59,608 nucleotides of DNA, from positions 1-59,608 of the IMG/VR virus record IMGVR_UViG_3300046000_005070; one strand, given 5' to 3'. Shown one piece after another: positions 41,348 to 50,870 of this stretch. The DNA is from a virus. A model generated the notes under the pieces. The model saw only the letters and a program-made list of their open reading frames with translations, was not told the DNA's origin and did not search any database. Position 1 is the stretch's first letter; each line of letters begins with the position of its first letter. A program made the translations under genes and the position numbers.

Positions 41348-44300
41348 ATGCCAATTCGCACTAATCTAAATGAGTCTCCATACTATGATGATTACGATAT
41401 TACTAAACAGTACCATAGAGTTTTATTCAGACCTGGTTATGCAGTTCAAGCAAGAGAACTGACTCAGCTTCAAACAATTCTACAAAATCAAGTAGAACAA
41501 TTTGGTGATAATATCTTTAAAGAAGGTAGTATTATTAAAGGGTGTAACTTTACTGAATTATCAGCATTAAGTTATGTAAAAGTAACAGATACTGCGGTCA
41601 ATATCATAAATCCCCTGTTAGAAATAACAGTAAATGAACTTGTTGGTGGGATTGATCCAGAAACTGGAATTGAAACATTTTATGAAATTGAAGGTGCTAT
41701 AACTGGGCTGAAAGCATTGATTATAGCTGCGGCATTTGGTTTTGAAACTAATGATCCCGATTTAAATACATTCTTTATTAATTATCTAAATTCAAACGAA
41801 GCACAAGAAAAAGTTTTTGATCAGAATGAAACTTTAGAAATTTATAGATATACAATAACTGATGATGTAACAAGTGTCGGTGTAAAAGTAGCAGAATTTT
41901 CAGTGACATCAAGAGCAAATCATGTTGGAAAATCATTTGGTGTACAATCTGCTATAGGTATTACATATCAAAAAGGTCACTTCTTATATGCCAAAGAACA
42001 AATTGTAATACTAACAAAGTACACAAATGTACCAAATAACATTTCAGTTGGTTATAGAGTAAGGGAAAGCTTAATTAGCCCTCTGACCGATAATACACTC
42101 TATGATAATTCGATTGGTACACCTAATTTTAATGCCCCTGGTGCAAACAGATTAAAATTAGAACCTGTACTTATTGCAATTTCAACCGTGGAAGCAGATG
42201 GAGATCCTACATTCTTTACACTTGCCCGTTATATTAACGGAAGTGCTGTTCAGGTTAGAGACGTTTCTCAGTATAATGTACTTGGTGAGGAAATGGCTCG
42301 TCGTACATTCGAAGAATCTGGCAATTATATTGTGCGCGGCTTTAAAACAAAAGTTATCAACACCGCAAATGGAGCTATACAGGCAGCAGTGGAACCAGGT
42401 GTAGCATATGTCAAAGGCTATAGAATAGAAACTAAGGGCGAGATCTTTGTTCCTATTGACCAATTGGAACTTTCTGATACTGAGACACAAGCAAATCAAC
42501 CTGTATCTTTCAATTACGGATCATATGTTGATATTGCAAATACAGATTCAATGGGAACACTTCCAGTTGGAACATACGCAACCGCTTCTCTAAAAAATAT
42601 TAGTAATACTACAATTGGTACTGTAAGAGTAAGAAACTTTACCCCAGATAGAGTATATGTTTCAAACATCAGAATGGGTGCAAATAATTTTAGTGATGTA
42701 GCTTCTATTGATGGAGCTGCAGGTTCTGTAAAAATTATTCCTACTATAAAACAGAAAAGTAATGACACTTCAATTTTTAATGTCGGTGAAACATTTCTTA
42801 AAAGTGTAACAGATATCAGTATTCCCGTAAGAAAAGCAAGAGCATTAACTAATATTGCAGACACGTTTACTTTGACTTCACTCTCGGGTGAAGATTTTAA
42901 TGTTCAACTCGATGATACCCTTATTGTAGATACAACACAAGATAATCTTCAGATATCCAGTATTGTAAAAGATAGTTCAACTCAATTGACTATTAATTTA
43001 GTGGCAGGCCAAACACCAGCTGCTACAGGGACTATTTACTACAATTCCAGAGTACAACTTGCAGAACCATACGACAAATTAGATACAACACTTTATGTCA
43101 AAGCAACATTCTCTGCTGGAACAACAAAATATAGTCTTGGTTTCCCAGATGTGTATCAATTAGTAAGCATAACAGATTCTGGAAGTAATGATGTTACTAA
43201 TAGTTTTAGATTAATAGAAAATCAGCAAGATCATTACTATGATCTTTCATACATTGAATATATACCTGGTCGCCCAGTTCCTGCCAATGGTCTTATGACC
43301 ATTAGAGTAAAAGCATTCAAAGTAAGTACTGCAACAGGATCATATTTCTTTACAGTTGATAGTTATCCAAATACAATAGATCTAAGTTATATTCCTTCAT
43401 ATAAAACATCATCTGGCACAACATTAAATCTAAGAGATTGTGTAGACTTTAGACCACATGCAGCAAATACTGTAGCATATGCAAGTGCCGAAGTACTGGG
43501 AACAGCTCCTACTGTAAGCACAGCCGTAGGTGCAAATCCTACGTTTACTGGTACTTTCTTAATACCAGCGCTTAATTCTGCGGCAACACTTGATTACGAA
43601 TATTATCTTAATAGAACTGATATTATAACAATAGATTCGTATGGTAAATTTTCTGCAACAAAAGGTAAACCTTCAAGAAAATCTCGGTCACCTACTATCG
43701 GTGACGATAAATTAGTCATTTCAGAAATTTACGTACCCGGGTTTCCTGCCATATCTTCTGATAGAGCATCACAGGAAAATAAACCAGCATTGGCAATAAA
43801 ATCCAAGACTTTGGGCGCGAAAACATATACGATGAAAGAAATCGGAGATCTTGACAGTAAAATCAGTAAACTTTTCTACTATATGTCCGTATCATTATTG
43901 GAAGCATCTACACAAAATCTAAATATCACAGATGAAGCTGGTATTACTAGATTTAAAAATGGTATTCTCGTAGATCCATTCAATGATTTATCAATAGCAG
44001 ATGTTAAGAATCCAGAATTTAATGCATCACTAGATTTTACAGAAAAATCACTTTTACCTGCTGTTAAAACAATACCTATTAATCTAAAATATAAAACATC
44101 CTCGAATGTTTCATTACACCCAAGTAGTGCAGAAATAGATGCTGCAACTCTTGCAACATCAATTAACACACCGTTAATTACACAACCTTATGCAACAAGC
44201 TTTAGAAATTGTGTAAGTAATTTCTATGACTATATTGGAACTGGTTTCTTATTTCCAGAATATGATGGTGCATATGATACTGTAACAGCACCATCTCCAA

Positions 44301-46708
44301 ATATAAACATTGACATTGCAACACCATTTATTGAATATACTGAAGCACTACAGGAATTTGTACCATTAACTTCAACTCAATCAACTTTGCTAGAATCACG
44401 TATAGAAGAAATTGGAAGAACAACTTCAGGCAAAGGTAAAGGTCGAAGTACTACCGTTAGCACACAGCAAACTGATATTATTCAAGATATAACTCGTTCC
44501 CTTCAAGTTTCCGAAGGTCGTGTTAATGAGCAAAATCTAGGTGAATTTGTTACAAACTTCAACTTCAATCCATTTATGAGATCAAGAGAAGTTAAAATCT
44601 TGATGCACGGTTTAAGACCAAATACACGTCATTATTTCTTCTTTGATGATATTGATGTGAATTCAAGTGTTATCCCTGGCTTAGTTCCTTCATCAGATTC
44701 TGTTCGTGATGTAGTTGCAAAAGGGACTACAGTTGCAAGTGTCATTACAAATTCTAATGGTAGTCTTGCAGCAATATTCACAATACCATCTGCAGCATTC
44801 TATGTCGGCGATAGAGTTCTATTGGTATCTGATGTTGATAATATAGATTCTGTATCATCTGCAGGAACATCTGGTGGTTCAATTACTTATAGAGCATATA
44901 ATTTCTCTGTAAATAAGCAAAGTCTAACTCTCACGACACGTGAACCTGAAATAAGAGTTTCAGAAACTTCAACAACTAGAACTGTAGTAAATAGACCTGT
45001 AGCAGTAACTACAGGAAACTCTGATCCACTAGCACAAACATTCTTTATAAAATCTGCAATGGCAAACGGAGCAGATTGTATCTTTGCTTCACGTGTTGAC
45101 TTGTTCTTCAAGAGAAAAAGTGTTACCAACGGTGTCACAGTCATGCTAAGAGAAGTCATTAATGGCTATCCAGCTGCGGAAATAATACCTTTCTCTAAAG
45201 TGCACTTAAATGCAAGTGATGTTGCAATTTCAGATAATGGTTTGACTGCAACATCTGTATTCTTCAAAGCACCTGTAAGACTTGATGTTGAAAAAGAATA
45301 TGCAATTGTTATTATGCCTGATGCAGGTGATCCTGATTATCTAATATATACTTCAAAGGTGGGTCTAACTGATCTAATTACAGATTCTCCTGTAGTTATG
45401 GACTGGGGTGACGGTGTTCTATTCACTTCTACAAATAATAGAGCATGGCAGTCATACCAAGATGAAGACATCAAGTTTACACTTTATAGAAGAGAATTCA
45501 GTCAATCAACTGGAACTGTAACTCTTACAAATGAAGATAACGAGTTCTTGACTCTTTCAAATATTACTGGTGACTTCCAAAATGGAGAACTCGTATACGT
45601 ACTCAAATCTGTCGGCGGTGGAACATCAAATACGATATCTCTTTCTGCTGGAAATACTACTTCTACAGGGACAGCACTTTCAACTACATACAATCAATAT
45701 GACTATGTATATGTTGAAAGTGGCGCAAATAAAGATTTAATGAAGATCGTAGAAGCTCCTACGTCGGGAGCTATGATATTTGATAAACCTTCTAAATTTA
45801 CCGGATCATTTATTGCAAATCCTGCTGTAATAGGTAAAATTGTTTACTATACCAATAGAAATCCTGAACTTATGATACTCGAAGGTTCATCAGCAAGTCT
45901 AACTAAGGTATTATCTCCTGGTGATACTATTGTAGGATTTGTAACTGAAGCATCGGCAACAATTTCAACAGTTGATAATGTTGAATTGAGTTACATGCAA
46001 CCAATCATATTAAAAACAAATAACAGTGTTACTGATGTTACAATGACTGGTACATTCACAGATCCTTCAGATACTGATGTGACATATACAAGAAATATTC
46101 CATTTAATAATAAGACAACATTTAACGAAAAAGGCTGTATTATTTTCAGTAAATCAAATGGTGTTAAACCGTTTGACATAACATTAACTCTTACTAATGG
46201 AAATAATACTACCGCATCACCATTTGTAGATGTCGAAACTGCTACTATGTTAGCATATCAATATAAAGTTGGTGCTAATACAGATAACACTTCTGCATAT
46301 ATTTCACGGACAATTGAATTGGCTGAAAATCTAGATGCAGAAGATTTTATTCTCTACACTACAGCATACAGACCCTTAAATACAAGTATTAATGTTTATG
46401 TCAAAGTTCAACATGCTTCTGATCCAGTTGCATTTGAACTAAATGATTGGATACCATTAGAATTAGTTGAAGGTGCTGAAGTTTATTCATCAACAAGTAA
46501 TACTAATGATTTTAAAGAGTTTGTATATAAATTACCAGAAACTGAAAAGGTCGGCGGTGTATTAACATATTCCAATACTTCCGGTGAATATTCTGGTTAT
46601 AGAAAATTTGCTGTAAAGATAGAATTTATAGTTGATGAGGTATCCGGAAGATTACCAATCGGTTCAATACCAAGACTTCTCGATTATAGGGGGATTGCAC
46701 TTACATGA
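41348..46708 (+). CDS. Giant DUF4815-type baseplate/fibre structural protein
   Basis: 1786-aa protein. The N-terminal SPYYDDYDITKQYHRVLFRP, then GYAVQARELTQLQTILQNQV, is the DUF4815 signature, found in large structural proteins of cyanophages and other environmental T4-like phages. The rest is beta-rich, with recurrent TxTxTLTNEDNEFLTLS-like strands and a late NRPVAVTTGNSDPLAQTF segment, which in relatives precedes a DUF4082-like beta-sandwich. It occupies the place of T4 gp9/gp10 at the end of the baseplate operon and probably connects fibres to the wedge. No enzymatic motif was seen. Confidence 0.8.
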   Translation: MPIRTNLNESPYYDDYDITKQYHRVLFRPGYAVQARELTQLQTILQNQVEQFGDNIFKEGSIIKGCNFTELSALSYVKVTDTAVNIINPLLEITVNELVGGIDPETGIETFYEIEGAITGLKALIIAAAFGFETNDPDLNTFFINYLNSNEAQEKVFDQNETLEIYRYTITDDVTSVGVKVAEFSVTSRANHVGKSFGVQSAIGITYQKGHFLYAKEQIVILTKYTNVPNNISVGYRVRESLISPLTDNTLYDNSIGTPNFNAPGANRLKLEPVLIAISTVEADGDPTFFTLARYINGSAVQVRDVSQYNVLGEEMARRTFEESGNYIVRGFKTKVINTANGAIQAAVEPGVAYVKGYRIETKGEIFVPIDQLELSDTETQANQPVSFNYGSYVDIANTDSMGTLPVGTYATASLKNISNTTIGTVRVRNFTPDRVYVSNIRMGANNFSDVASIDGAAGSVKIIPTIKQKSNDTSIFNVGETFLKSVTDISIPVRKARALTNIADTFTLTSLSGEDFNVQLDDTLIVDTTQDNLQISSIVKDSSTQLTINLVAGQTPAATGTIYYNSRVQLAEPYDKLDTTLYVKATFSAGTTKYSLGFPDVYQLVSITDSGSNDVTNSFRLIENQQDHYYDLSYIEYIPGRPVPANGLMTIRVKAFKVSTATGSYFFTVDSYPNTIDLSYIPSYKTSSGTTLNLRDCVDFRPHAANTVAYASAEVLGTAPTVSTAVGANPTFTGTFLIPALNSAATLDYEYYLNRTDIITIDSYGKFSATKGKPSRKSRSPTIGDDKLVISEIYVPGFPAISSDRASQENKPALAIKSKTLGAKTYTMKEIGDLDSKISKLFYYMSVSLLEASTQNLNITDEAGITRFKNGILVDPFNDLSIADVKNPEFNASLDFTEKSLLPAVKTIPINLKYKTSSNVSLHPSSAEIDAATLATSINTPLITQPYATSFRNCVSNFYDYIGTGFLFPEYDGAYDTVTAPSPNINIDIATPFIEYTEALQEFVPLTSTQSTLLESRIEEIGRTTSGKGKGRSTTVSTQQTDIIQDITRSLQVSEGRVNEQNLGEFVTNFNFNPFMRSREVKILMHGLRPNTRHYFFFDDIDVNSSVIPGLVPSSDSVRDVVAKGTTVASVITNSNGSLAAIFTIPSAAFYVGDRVLLVSDVDNIDSVSSAGTSGGSITYRAYNFSVNKQSLTLTTREPEIRVSETSTTRTVVNRPVAVTTGNSDPLAQTFFIKSAMANGADCIFASRVDLFFKRKSVTNGVTVMLREVINGYPAAEIIPFSKVHLNASDVAISDNGLTATSVFFKAPVRLDVEKEYAIVIMPDAGDPDYLIYTSKVGLTDLITDSPVVMDWGDGVLFTSTNNRAWQSYQDEDIKFTLYRREFSQSTGTVTLTNEDNEFLTLSNITGDFQNGELVYVLKSVGGGTSNTISLSAGNTTSTGTALSTTYNQYDYVYVESGANKDLMKIVEAPTSGAMIFDKPSKFTGSFIANPAVIGKIVYYTNRNPELMILEGSSASLTKVLSPGDTIVGFVTEASATISTVDNVELSYMQPIILKTNNSVTDVTMTGTFTDPSDTDVTYTRNIPFNNKTTFNEKGCIIFSKSNGVKPFDITLTLTNGNNTTASPFVDVETATMLAYQYKVGANTDNTSAYISRTIELAENLDAEDFILYTTAYRPLNTSINVYVKVQHASDPVAFELNDWIPLELVEGAEVYSSTSNTNDFKEFVYKLPETEKVGGVLTYSNTSGEYSGYRKFAVKIEFIVDEVSGRLPIGSIPRLLDYRGIALT

Positions 46709-46905
46709 TTAGAGACGAAAGAACAAAGGCATTAATTAATACCGATGCGGATGCCCTTTATAAATACAAAATGGAAAGAGATAAAGTACGAAAGATGACT
46801 TCTATGCAGAAAGAAATAGATCATCTTTATTCTCAAGTAGAAAATTTATATAAACTCTTAGAAGATAGAATAGAGAAGAATAATGGCAAAATCCGCAATA
46901 ACTGA
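46705..46905 (+). CDS. Small coiled-coil protein before the first fibre
   Basis: 66-aa highly charged helical protein (MQKEIDHLYSQVENLYKLLE shows a heptad pattern). It starts in the stop codon of the giant structural gene (ATGA) and overlaps the next fibre gene by 23 bases. Short coiled-coil genes in this place occur in related phages. It may be a trimerisation or attachment piece for the fibre, but this is inference. Confidence 0.7.
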   Translation: MIRDERTKALINTDADALYKYKMERDKVRKMTSMQKEIDHLYSQVENLYKLLEDRIEKNNGKIRNN

Positions 46906-48124
46906 AGTATCTGCTAATAATACATTTCAAGTTTGGTTAGACAAAACAAATGAACTTGTAAATCTTGTTCAAAGTGATATAGTTACTGCTTCTCTTGCTT
47001 CTGCAAATGGTGACATTACAATCGGTAATGCAACACTTGATGGTAATTTTAGAGCCAATACTATAACTGCATTTGACCTATTAAGAGTAGATTCTATAAG
47101 TCCAAATGTTGGATCTACAGCAATAGAATTTACTGCTCCAGTTAATATAGTCACAAACCAGACAGTTTTGGAAAGACTTTCAAGTACAACTGGCCCGAGA
47201 TTATCATTTTATAATACTATAGACTCTGATTGGCAAATTGGTTTTGAAAATAATACAACAAAGAAGTTTGTAATTACTAATGGCGGAGGTGCTCTTAAAT
47301 TAGATACTTCCGGAAATCTAGAAATCACTGGTATTTTTTCTGGTACTGCTCAAACCGCAAATACAGTCACTCTTGTCGCTACAAATACCACAAATGCTAC
47401 ACATTTTCCAGTTTTTGTGGATGCAGCAACTGGAAATGAAAATGTAAGAACAGATACTGGTTTTACATATAATCCAAGTACTGGTGCTTTAACTGCGACA
47501 GGCTTTGTTGGAGCATTAACTGGTAGCGTCACAGGTAATGTTACAGGAAATGTAACTGGTAACGTATCTGGTAGTGCTGGTTCTGTAACTAGTTTCACAG
47601 GTCGTACCACTAATGATCTCAGTGAAGGTACAACTAATCGTTATTACACCGATCCTCGCGCGCGACTTGCAATTAGTGGATCCACAGGTGTCACGTATAA
47701 TGCTACAAGCGGTGCTATATCTATAGGCCAAGCGGTTGGCATCGGTAACAATGTGCAATTTGCAAATCTTACTACAACCGGAACTATTTCTTCAACTGGC
47801 GCAATATCATCAAATGGTGACATTACAGCATTCGCATCATCATCTGATATACGAAAGAAAGAAAATATTGTAAGAATAGATAATGCACTTGAAAAGGTTC
47901 TGCAAATAGGCGGTTATACTTACAACTTTAAAAATGATGATAGAAAAATAACCGGTGTTATTGCTCAAGAATTAGAAAAAGTATTACCAGAAGCAGTCTA
48001 TGAAATAGATGATGAAGCATTTGGCGGAAAATCTAAAGCTGTACGATATGGTAATATTGTTGGTCTTCTTATAGAAGCTATTAAAGAGTTAAAAACAGAA
48101 TTAGACGAAATAAAAGGAAGATAA
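46883..48124 (+). CDS. Tail fibre with C-terminal Peptidase_S74 chaperone
   Basis: 413-aa fibre protein. The N-terminal FQVWLDKTNELVNLVQSDIV is an attachment motif of environmental phage fibres. The shaft has short beta-helix repeats and a GSVTGNVTGNVTGNVSGS run (about residues 212-230). RTTNDLSEGTTNRYYTDPRA is a common trimer-connector. The last 110 residues are an intramolecular chaperone (SSDIRKKENIVRI, GVIAQELEKVLPEAVYE) that trimerises the fibre and then cuts itself off at the serine of the SD motif. It is the first of two S74 fibres in the window. Confidence 0.88.
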   Translation: MAKSAITEVSANNTFQVWLDKTNELVNLVQSDIVTASLASANGDITIGNATLDGNFRANTITAFDLLRVDSISPNVGSTAIEFTAPVNIVTNQTVLERLSSTTGPRLSFYNTIDSDWQIGFENNTTKKFVITNGGGALKLDTSGNLEITGIFSGTAQTANTVTLVATNTTNATHFPVFVDAATGNENVRTDTGFTYNPSTGALTATGFVGALTGSVTGNVTGNVTGNVSGSAGSVTSFTGRTTNDLSEGTTNRYYTDPRARLAISGSTGVTYNATSGAISIGQAVGIGNNVQFANLTTTGTISSTGAISSNGDITAFASSSDIRKKENIVRIDNALEKVLQIGGYTYNFKNDDRKITGVIAQELEKVLPEAVYEIDDEAFGGKSKAVRYGNIVGLLIEAIKELKTELDEIKGR

Positions 48125-48221
48125 AATGCTTTTACCATCTTTCGGCATTTTATGTAAACTTTTTAAAGAAAATGATAAAGACCAGTGTTATGTTAGAGTC
48201 AGAATAATATGATTCTAAAAT

Positions 48222-48229
48222 TATAAATA
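48222..48229 (+). promoter_or_regulatory. Late promoter TATAAATA before the beta-helix fibre gene
   Basis: Late box 21 bases before the ATG at 48250, in the 125-base gap after the first S74 fibre. The spacing is shorter than at the other late promoters. The gap also holds a 28-codon open frame that I do not call. Confidence 0.55.
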
Positions 48230-48249
48230 ACTAAAAAAGGTATAGTTAA

Positions 48250-50427
48250 ATGTCAAAAATCTCTCAATTAGGTCCATTACTTGCAGATGAAACTGCATCC
48301 AGCGACCTTTTTGTTATGGTAAATCTTGTGCAAGGTGACAATGGTACAAAAAATATCACAAGATCTGAACTAGCAAAAGCCTTACAAAAAGAACCTTTTA
48401 CTAATATCAATATAACTGGTGGCACTATAAACAATGTCACAATGTCAAATAGTGTAATTAATACTACTTCCATTGCAAGTCCTACTATTAGCAATCCAGC
48501 AATTACTGGTGGTTCTATTTCCAGTGCTACAATCAATACAAGTACTATAAATAATTCAGCATTAAATCAACCAATATTTGGAAATTTAAATGAATACGCG
48601 GCACCGTTAGATGATAATGATGAATTTATAATCCGTGAAGCACAAAATGGATCTACTGTTACAATTAAATTCTCTGATTTAAATGATGAAATTGCAGAGC
48701 AGTTAAAGAAAGTAAACAAAGTGTATGTAGCTGCTGATGCTGACGCCGGCGGCAATGGAAGTTATATGAAACCATATCAAACACTAGAACAAGCATTTGC
48801 TTTTATGAATTCAATAAATTATCCAATTTCAATTTCAGTAATGCCAGGTAATTACTATACGGAAGGGAATCTTTCACTTCCAGATAAATGTTCAGTCGTG
48901 TCAACAAATGGTCAATATGCAACAAATATACATCTATATGATCCAACTAATGGACCGGGTGTAGATTGGTACTTACATGATCCAATCGAAGAAAATTGTT
49001 TCTTGGTCGGATCTGGATGCTATATTCAAGGTTTCGGTTTCAGAAATATGAGAGTAGATGATTTTGATGATCCTACAAAAGGATTTGCTGTTGCATTCAG
49101 ACCAGGTGCTACAATACTTAGATCGCCATATATAAAAGATTGCAGTCAGGTAAGTAACTATACAGAAAGAGCTATTGCGGCGCCGTTAGATCCAGTTAAT
49201 GCTAATCCTCTTGTTGGTAGAGGTGGCGGTGTTCTTCTTGCAGATCGCGCGGTTTTAGATTATGATACAATTTTCCCATATATGTTAGCTTTTGGTGCTA
49301 CACCAAGATCGCCAAATGGGATGGGATATGTTGCAAAGAATGGTGCTGGCATTAACGGTATCGGTTCTATTACAATTTTCCAAAGATGTGCTTTCTATGC
49401 ACTTAATGGTGGTCAAGTCACACTCAATAACTCCGGCACACAATTCGGTGATATATCAATGCGGGCCAAAGGTTTTACCTATGTAGTAGAACCATATGAA
49501 TTAACTGGTGTAGAAAAGAATGATTTAATTTTTGCAAATACAGCAGCAGAAACAATAGATAATGCACGTGACGATATTATAGAAGATATGTGGGAACGAA
49601 TATACAGCGACTATGTTGTAGGTCTTGGATATGAAATAGATGAAGCACTTACTAGACGAGATGCAAACAGTTTTATTCAATCAATTTATTATGATTTAAT
49701 TTCAGCAGGCCAAACAAGTTCTAGAAACTTTGCAGCTTCATTCTTTGACTATAAGGCAGATCACGTATTTCAAGTATTTAATCCATCGGATGAAGATGCA
49801 ATATATATTGGAAGTGTTTCCGCTATTAGCGGTGAAGGCGGTCTTCCAGATGCAAATACAGTAGAACCAAATTCAGCATATATTGTTTATGATCCGGATG
49901 GAGAACCTATAAATATATATAAAGGTGATGTTTATGTTTCCGATGGATCTACTTGGACCAATACTGGTCCTAATGATACAACATTGCTAGATTCATTTAT
50001 ATTTGCATACGAAAGAATGAAAATATATATGTTAACATTGACTGCAGATACAGCGCAGCAGGATATGATCTCTACATTAATTAATAACATTATTATTAAA
50101 ACTTTGTTGAATCCATCTAAACTATTATTTGGCAGTCTTATTGAAAGTTTGGCACATCAGTTTAACTTGGCGGGCGCAGGTGTAAATAAAAATGCGCTGC
50201 CACTTAACTTCAGAAGAGTCGGAAAGCCATTGCCTGCTAGCGGATCAGTATTAAAGGAAGATAGTGGTCGAGTAAGATGGTCAGGTGCAGATGAATTAAA
50301 CAACCAGTATTTTGCTGGAGGTTTAAAAATTAACGGTAGGACCGGTCGTCTGGAAGGAAGACCTTTCACATCATCAGTTAGAAGATTAGCAAGAAGAGCA
50401 GCAAATAGTAGGGTATCAATTACATGA
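48250..50427 (+). CDS. Beta-helix tail fibre/spike protein
   Basis: 725-aa protein. The N-terminal SKISQLGPLLADETASSDLF, then VMVNLVQGDNGTKNITRSEL, is an attachment domain widespread in environmental T4-like fibres. Next comes a short run of triple-strand repeats (ITGGTINNVTMSNSVINTTS). KVYVAADADAGGNGSYMKPY opens a pectin-lyase-like right-handed beta-helix (about residues 155-400) of the kind that binds or degrades surface glycans. A helical region (about 410-480) and a final RTGRLEGRPFTSSVRRLARR tail follow. No catalytic residues can be assigned by eye. Confidence 0.8.
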   Translation: MSKISQLGPLLADETASSDLFVMVNLVQGDNGTKNITRSELAKALQKEPFTNINITGGTINNVTMSNSVINTTSIASPTISNPAITGGSISSATINTSTINNSALNQPIFGNLNEYAAPLDDNDEFIIREAQNGSTVTIKFSDLNDEIAEQLKKVNKVYVAADADAGGNGSYMKPYQTLEQAFAFMNSINYPISISVMPGNYYTEGNLSLPDKCSVVSTNGQYATNIHLYDPTNGPGVDWYLHDPIEENCFLVGSGCYIQGFGFRNMRVDDFDDPTKGFAVAFRPGATILRSPYIKDCSQVSNYTERAIAAPLDPVNANPLVGRGGGVLLADRAVLDYDTIFPYMLAFGATPRSPNGMGYVAKNGAGINGIGSITIFQRCAFYALNGGQVTLNNSGTQFGDISMRAKGFTYVVEPYELTGVEKNDLIFANTAAETIDNARDDIIEDMWERIYSDYVVGLGYEIDEALTRRDANSFIQSIYYDLISAGQTSSRNFAASFFDYKADHVFQVFNPSDEDAIYIGSVSAISGEGGLPDANTVEPNSAYIVYDPDGEPINIYKGDVYVSDGSTWTNTGPNDTTLLDSFIFAYERMKIYMLTLTADTAQQDMISTLINNIIIKTLLNPSKLLFGSLIESLAHQFNLAGAGVNKNALPLNFRRVGKPLPASGSVLKEDSGRVRWSGADELNNQYFAGGLKINGRTGRLEGRPFTSSVRRLARRAANSRVSIT

Positions 50428-50870
50428 CAATAACAAAACTTATAACAAGTCAGGCTCCTGATGCAAAACCCGTCGGAGTTTCTAAATCTATAACTAGTGC
50501 TGGTTGGACTACTTTAATAGAAGTGCCAGAATATGAAATACCCGAAGAAACATTCGGCGGGGGAACCATTACTGTACCAGGTGTTGCTGAAATTATCAGC
50601 CCTTTACTTATTACTAATATAAGTGCGGCAAGCATCGATGTAGATATACGAATTTATAGAAATACCGATACTACTAACTATTTAATTGCTACACAATTAC
50701 CAATACCAGCATTTGATATTTTGCCACTTCCGTTAAATGGTCAATTTATTGCTAGTGGTGATAAACTAGAAATTACTAGTTCTGCAGCTAGTGGCATTAA
50801 TGTGACAATATCTTATACAGTGGGTCAAGCTGAACAGGATGATGTAGACGGAATAGTGGAGACCGTATAA
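50424..50870 (+). CDS. Beta-sandwich fibre-region protein
   Basis: 148-aa protein starting MTITKLITSQAPDAKPVGVS. The alternating pattern (LLITNISAASIDVDIRIYRN, KLEITSSAASGINVTISYTV) indicates a small beta-sandwich. Small proteins like this accompany fibre genes in environmental T4-like phages and may act as connectors or decorations. Start and stop overlap both neighbouring genes, so it is translated with the fibres. Function not known. Confidence 0.7.
   Translation: MTITKLITSQAPDAKPVGVSKSITSAGWTTLIEVPEYEIPEETFGGGTITVPGVAEIISPLLITNISAASIDVDIRIYRNTDTTNYLIATQLPIPAFDILPLPLNGQFIASGDKLEITSSAASGINVTISYTVGQAEQDDVDGIVETV

Noticed and set aside
48126-48212. 28-codon open frame after the first S74 fibre
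   Set aside because: Too short, no recognisable motif and no good ribosome binding site of its own; probably chance in the gap that holds the late promoter.
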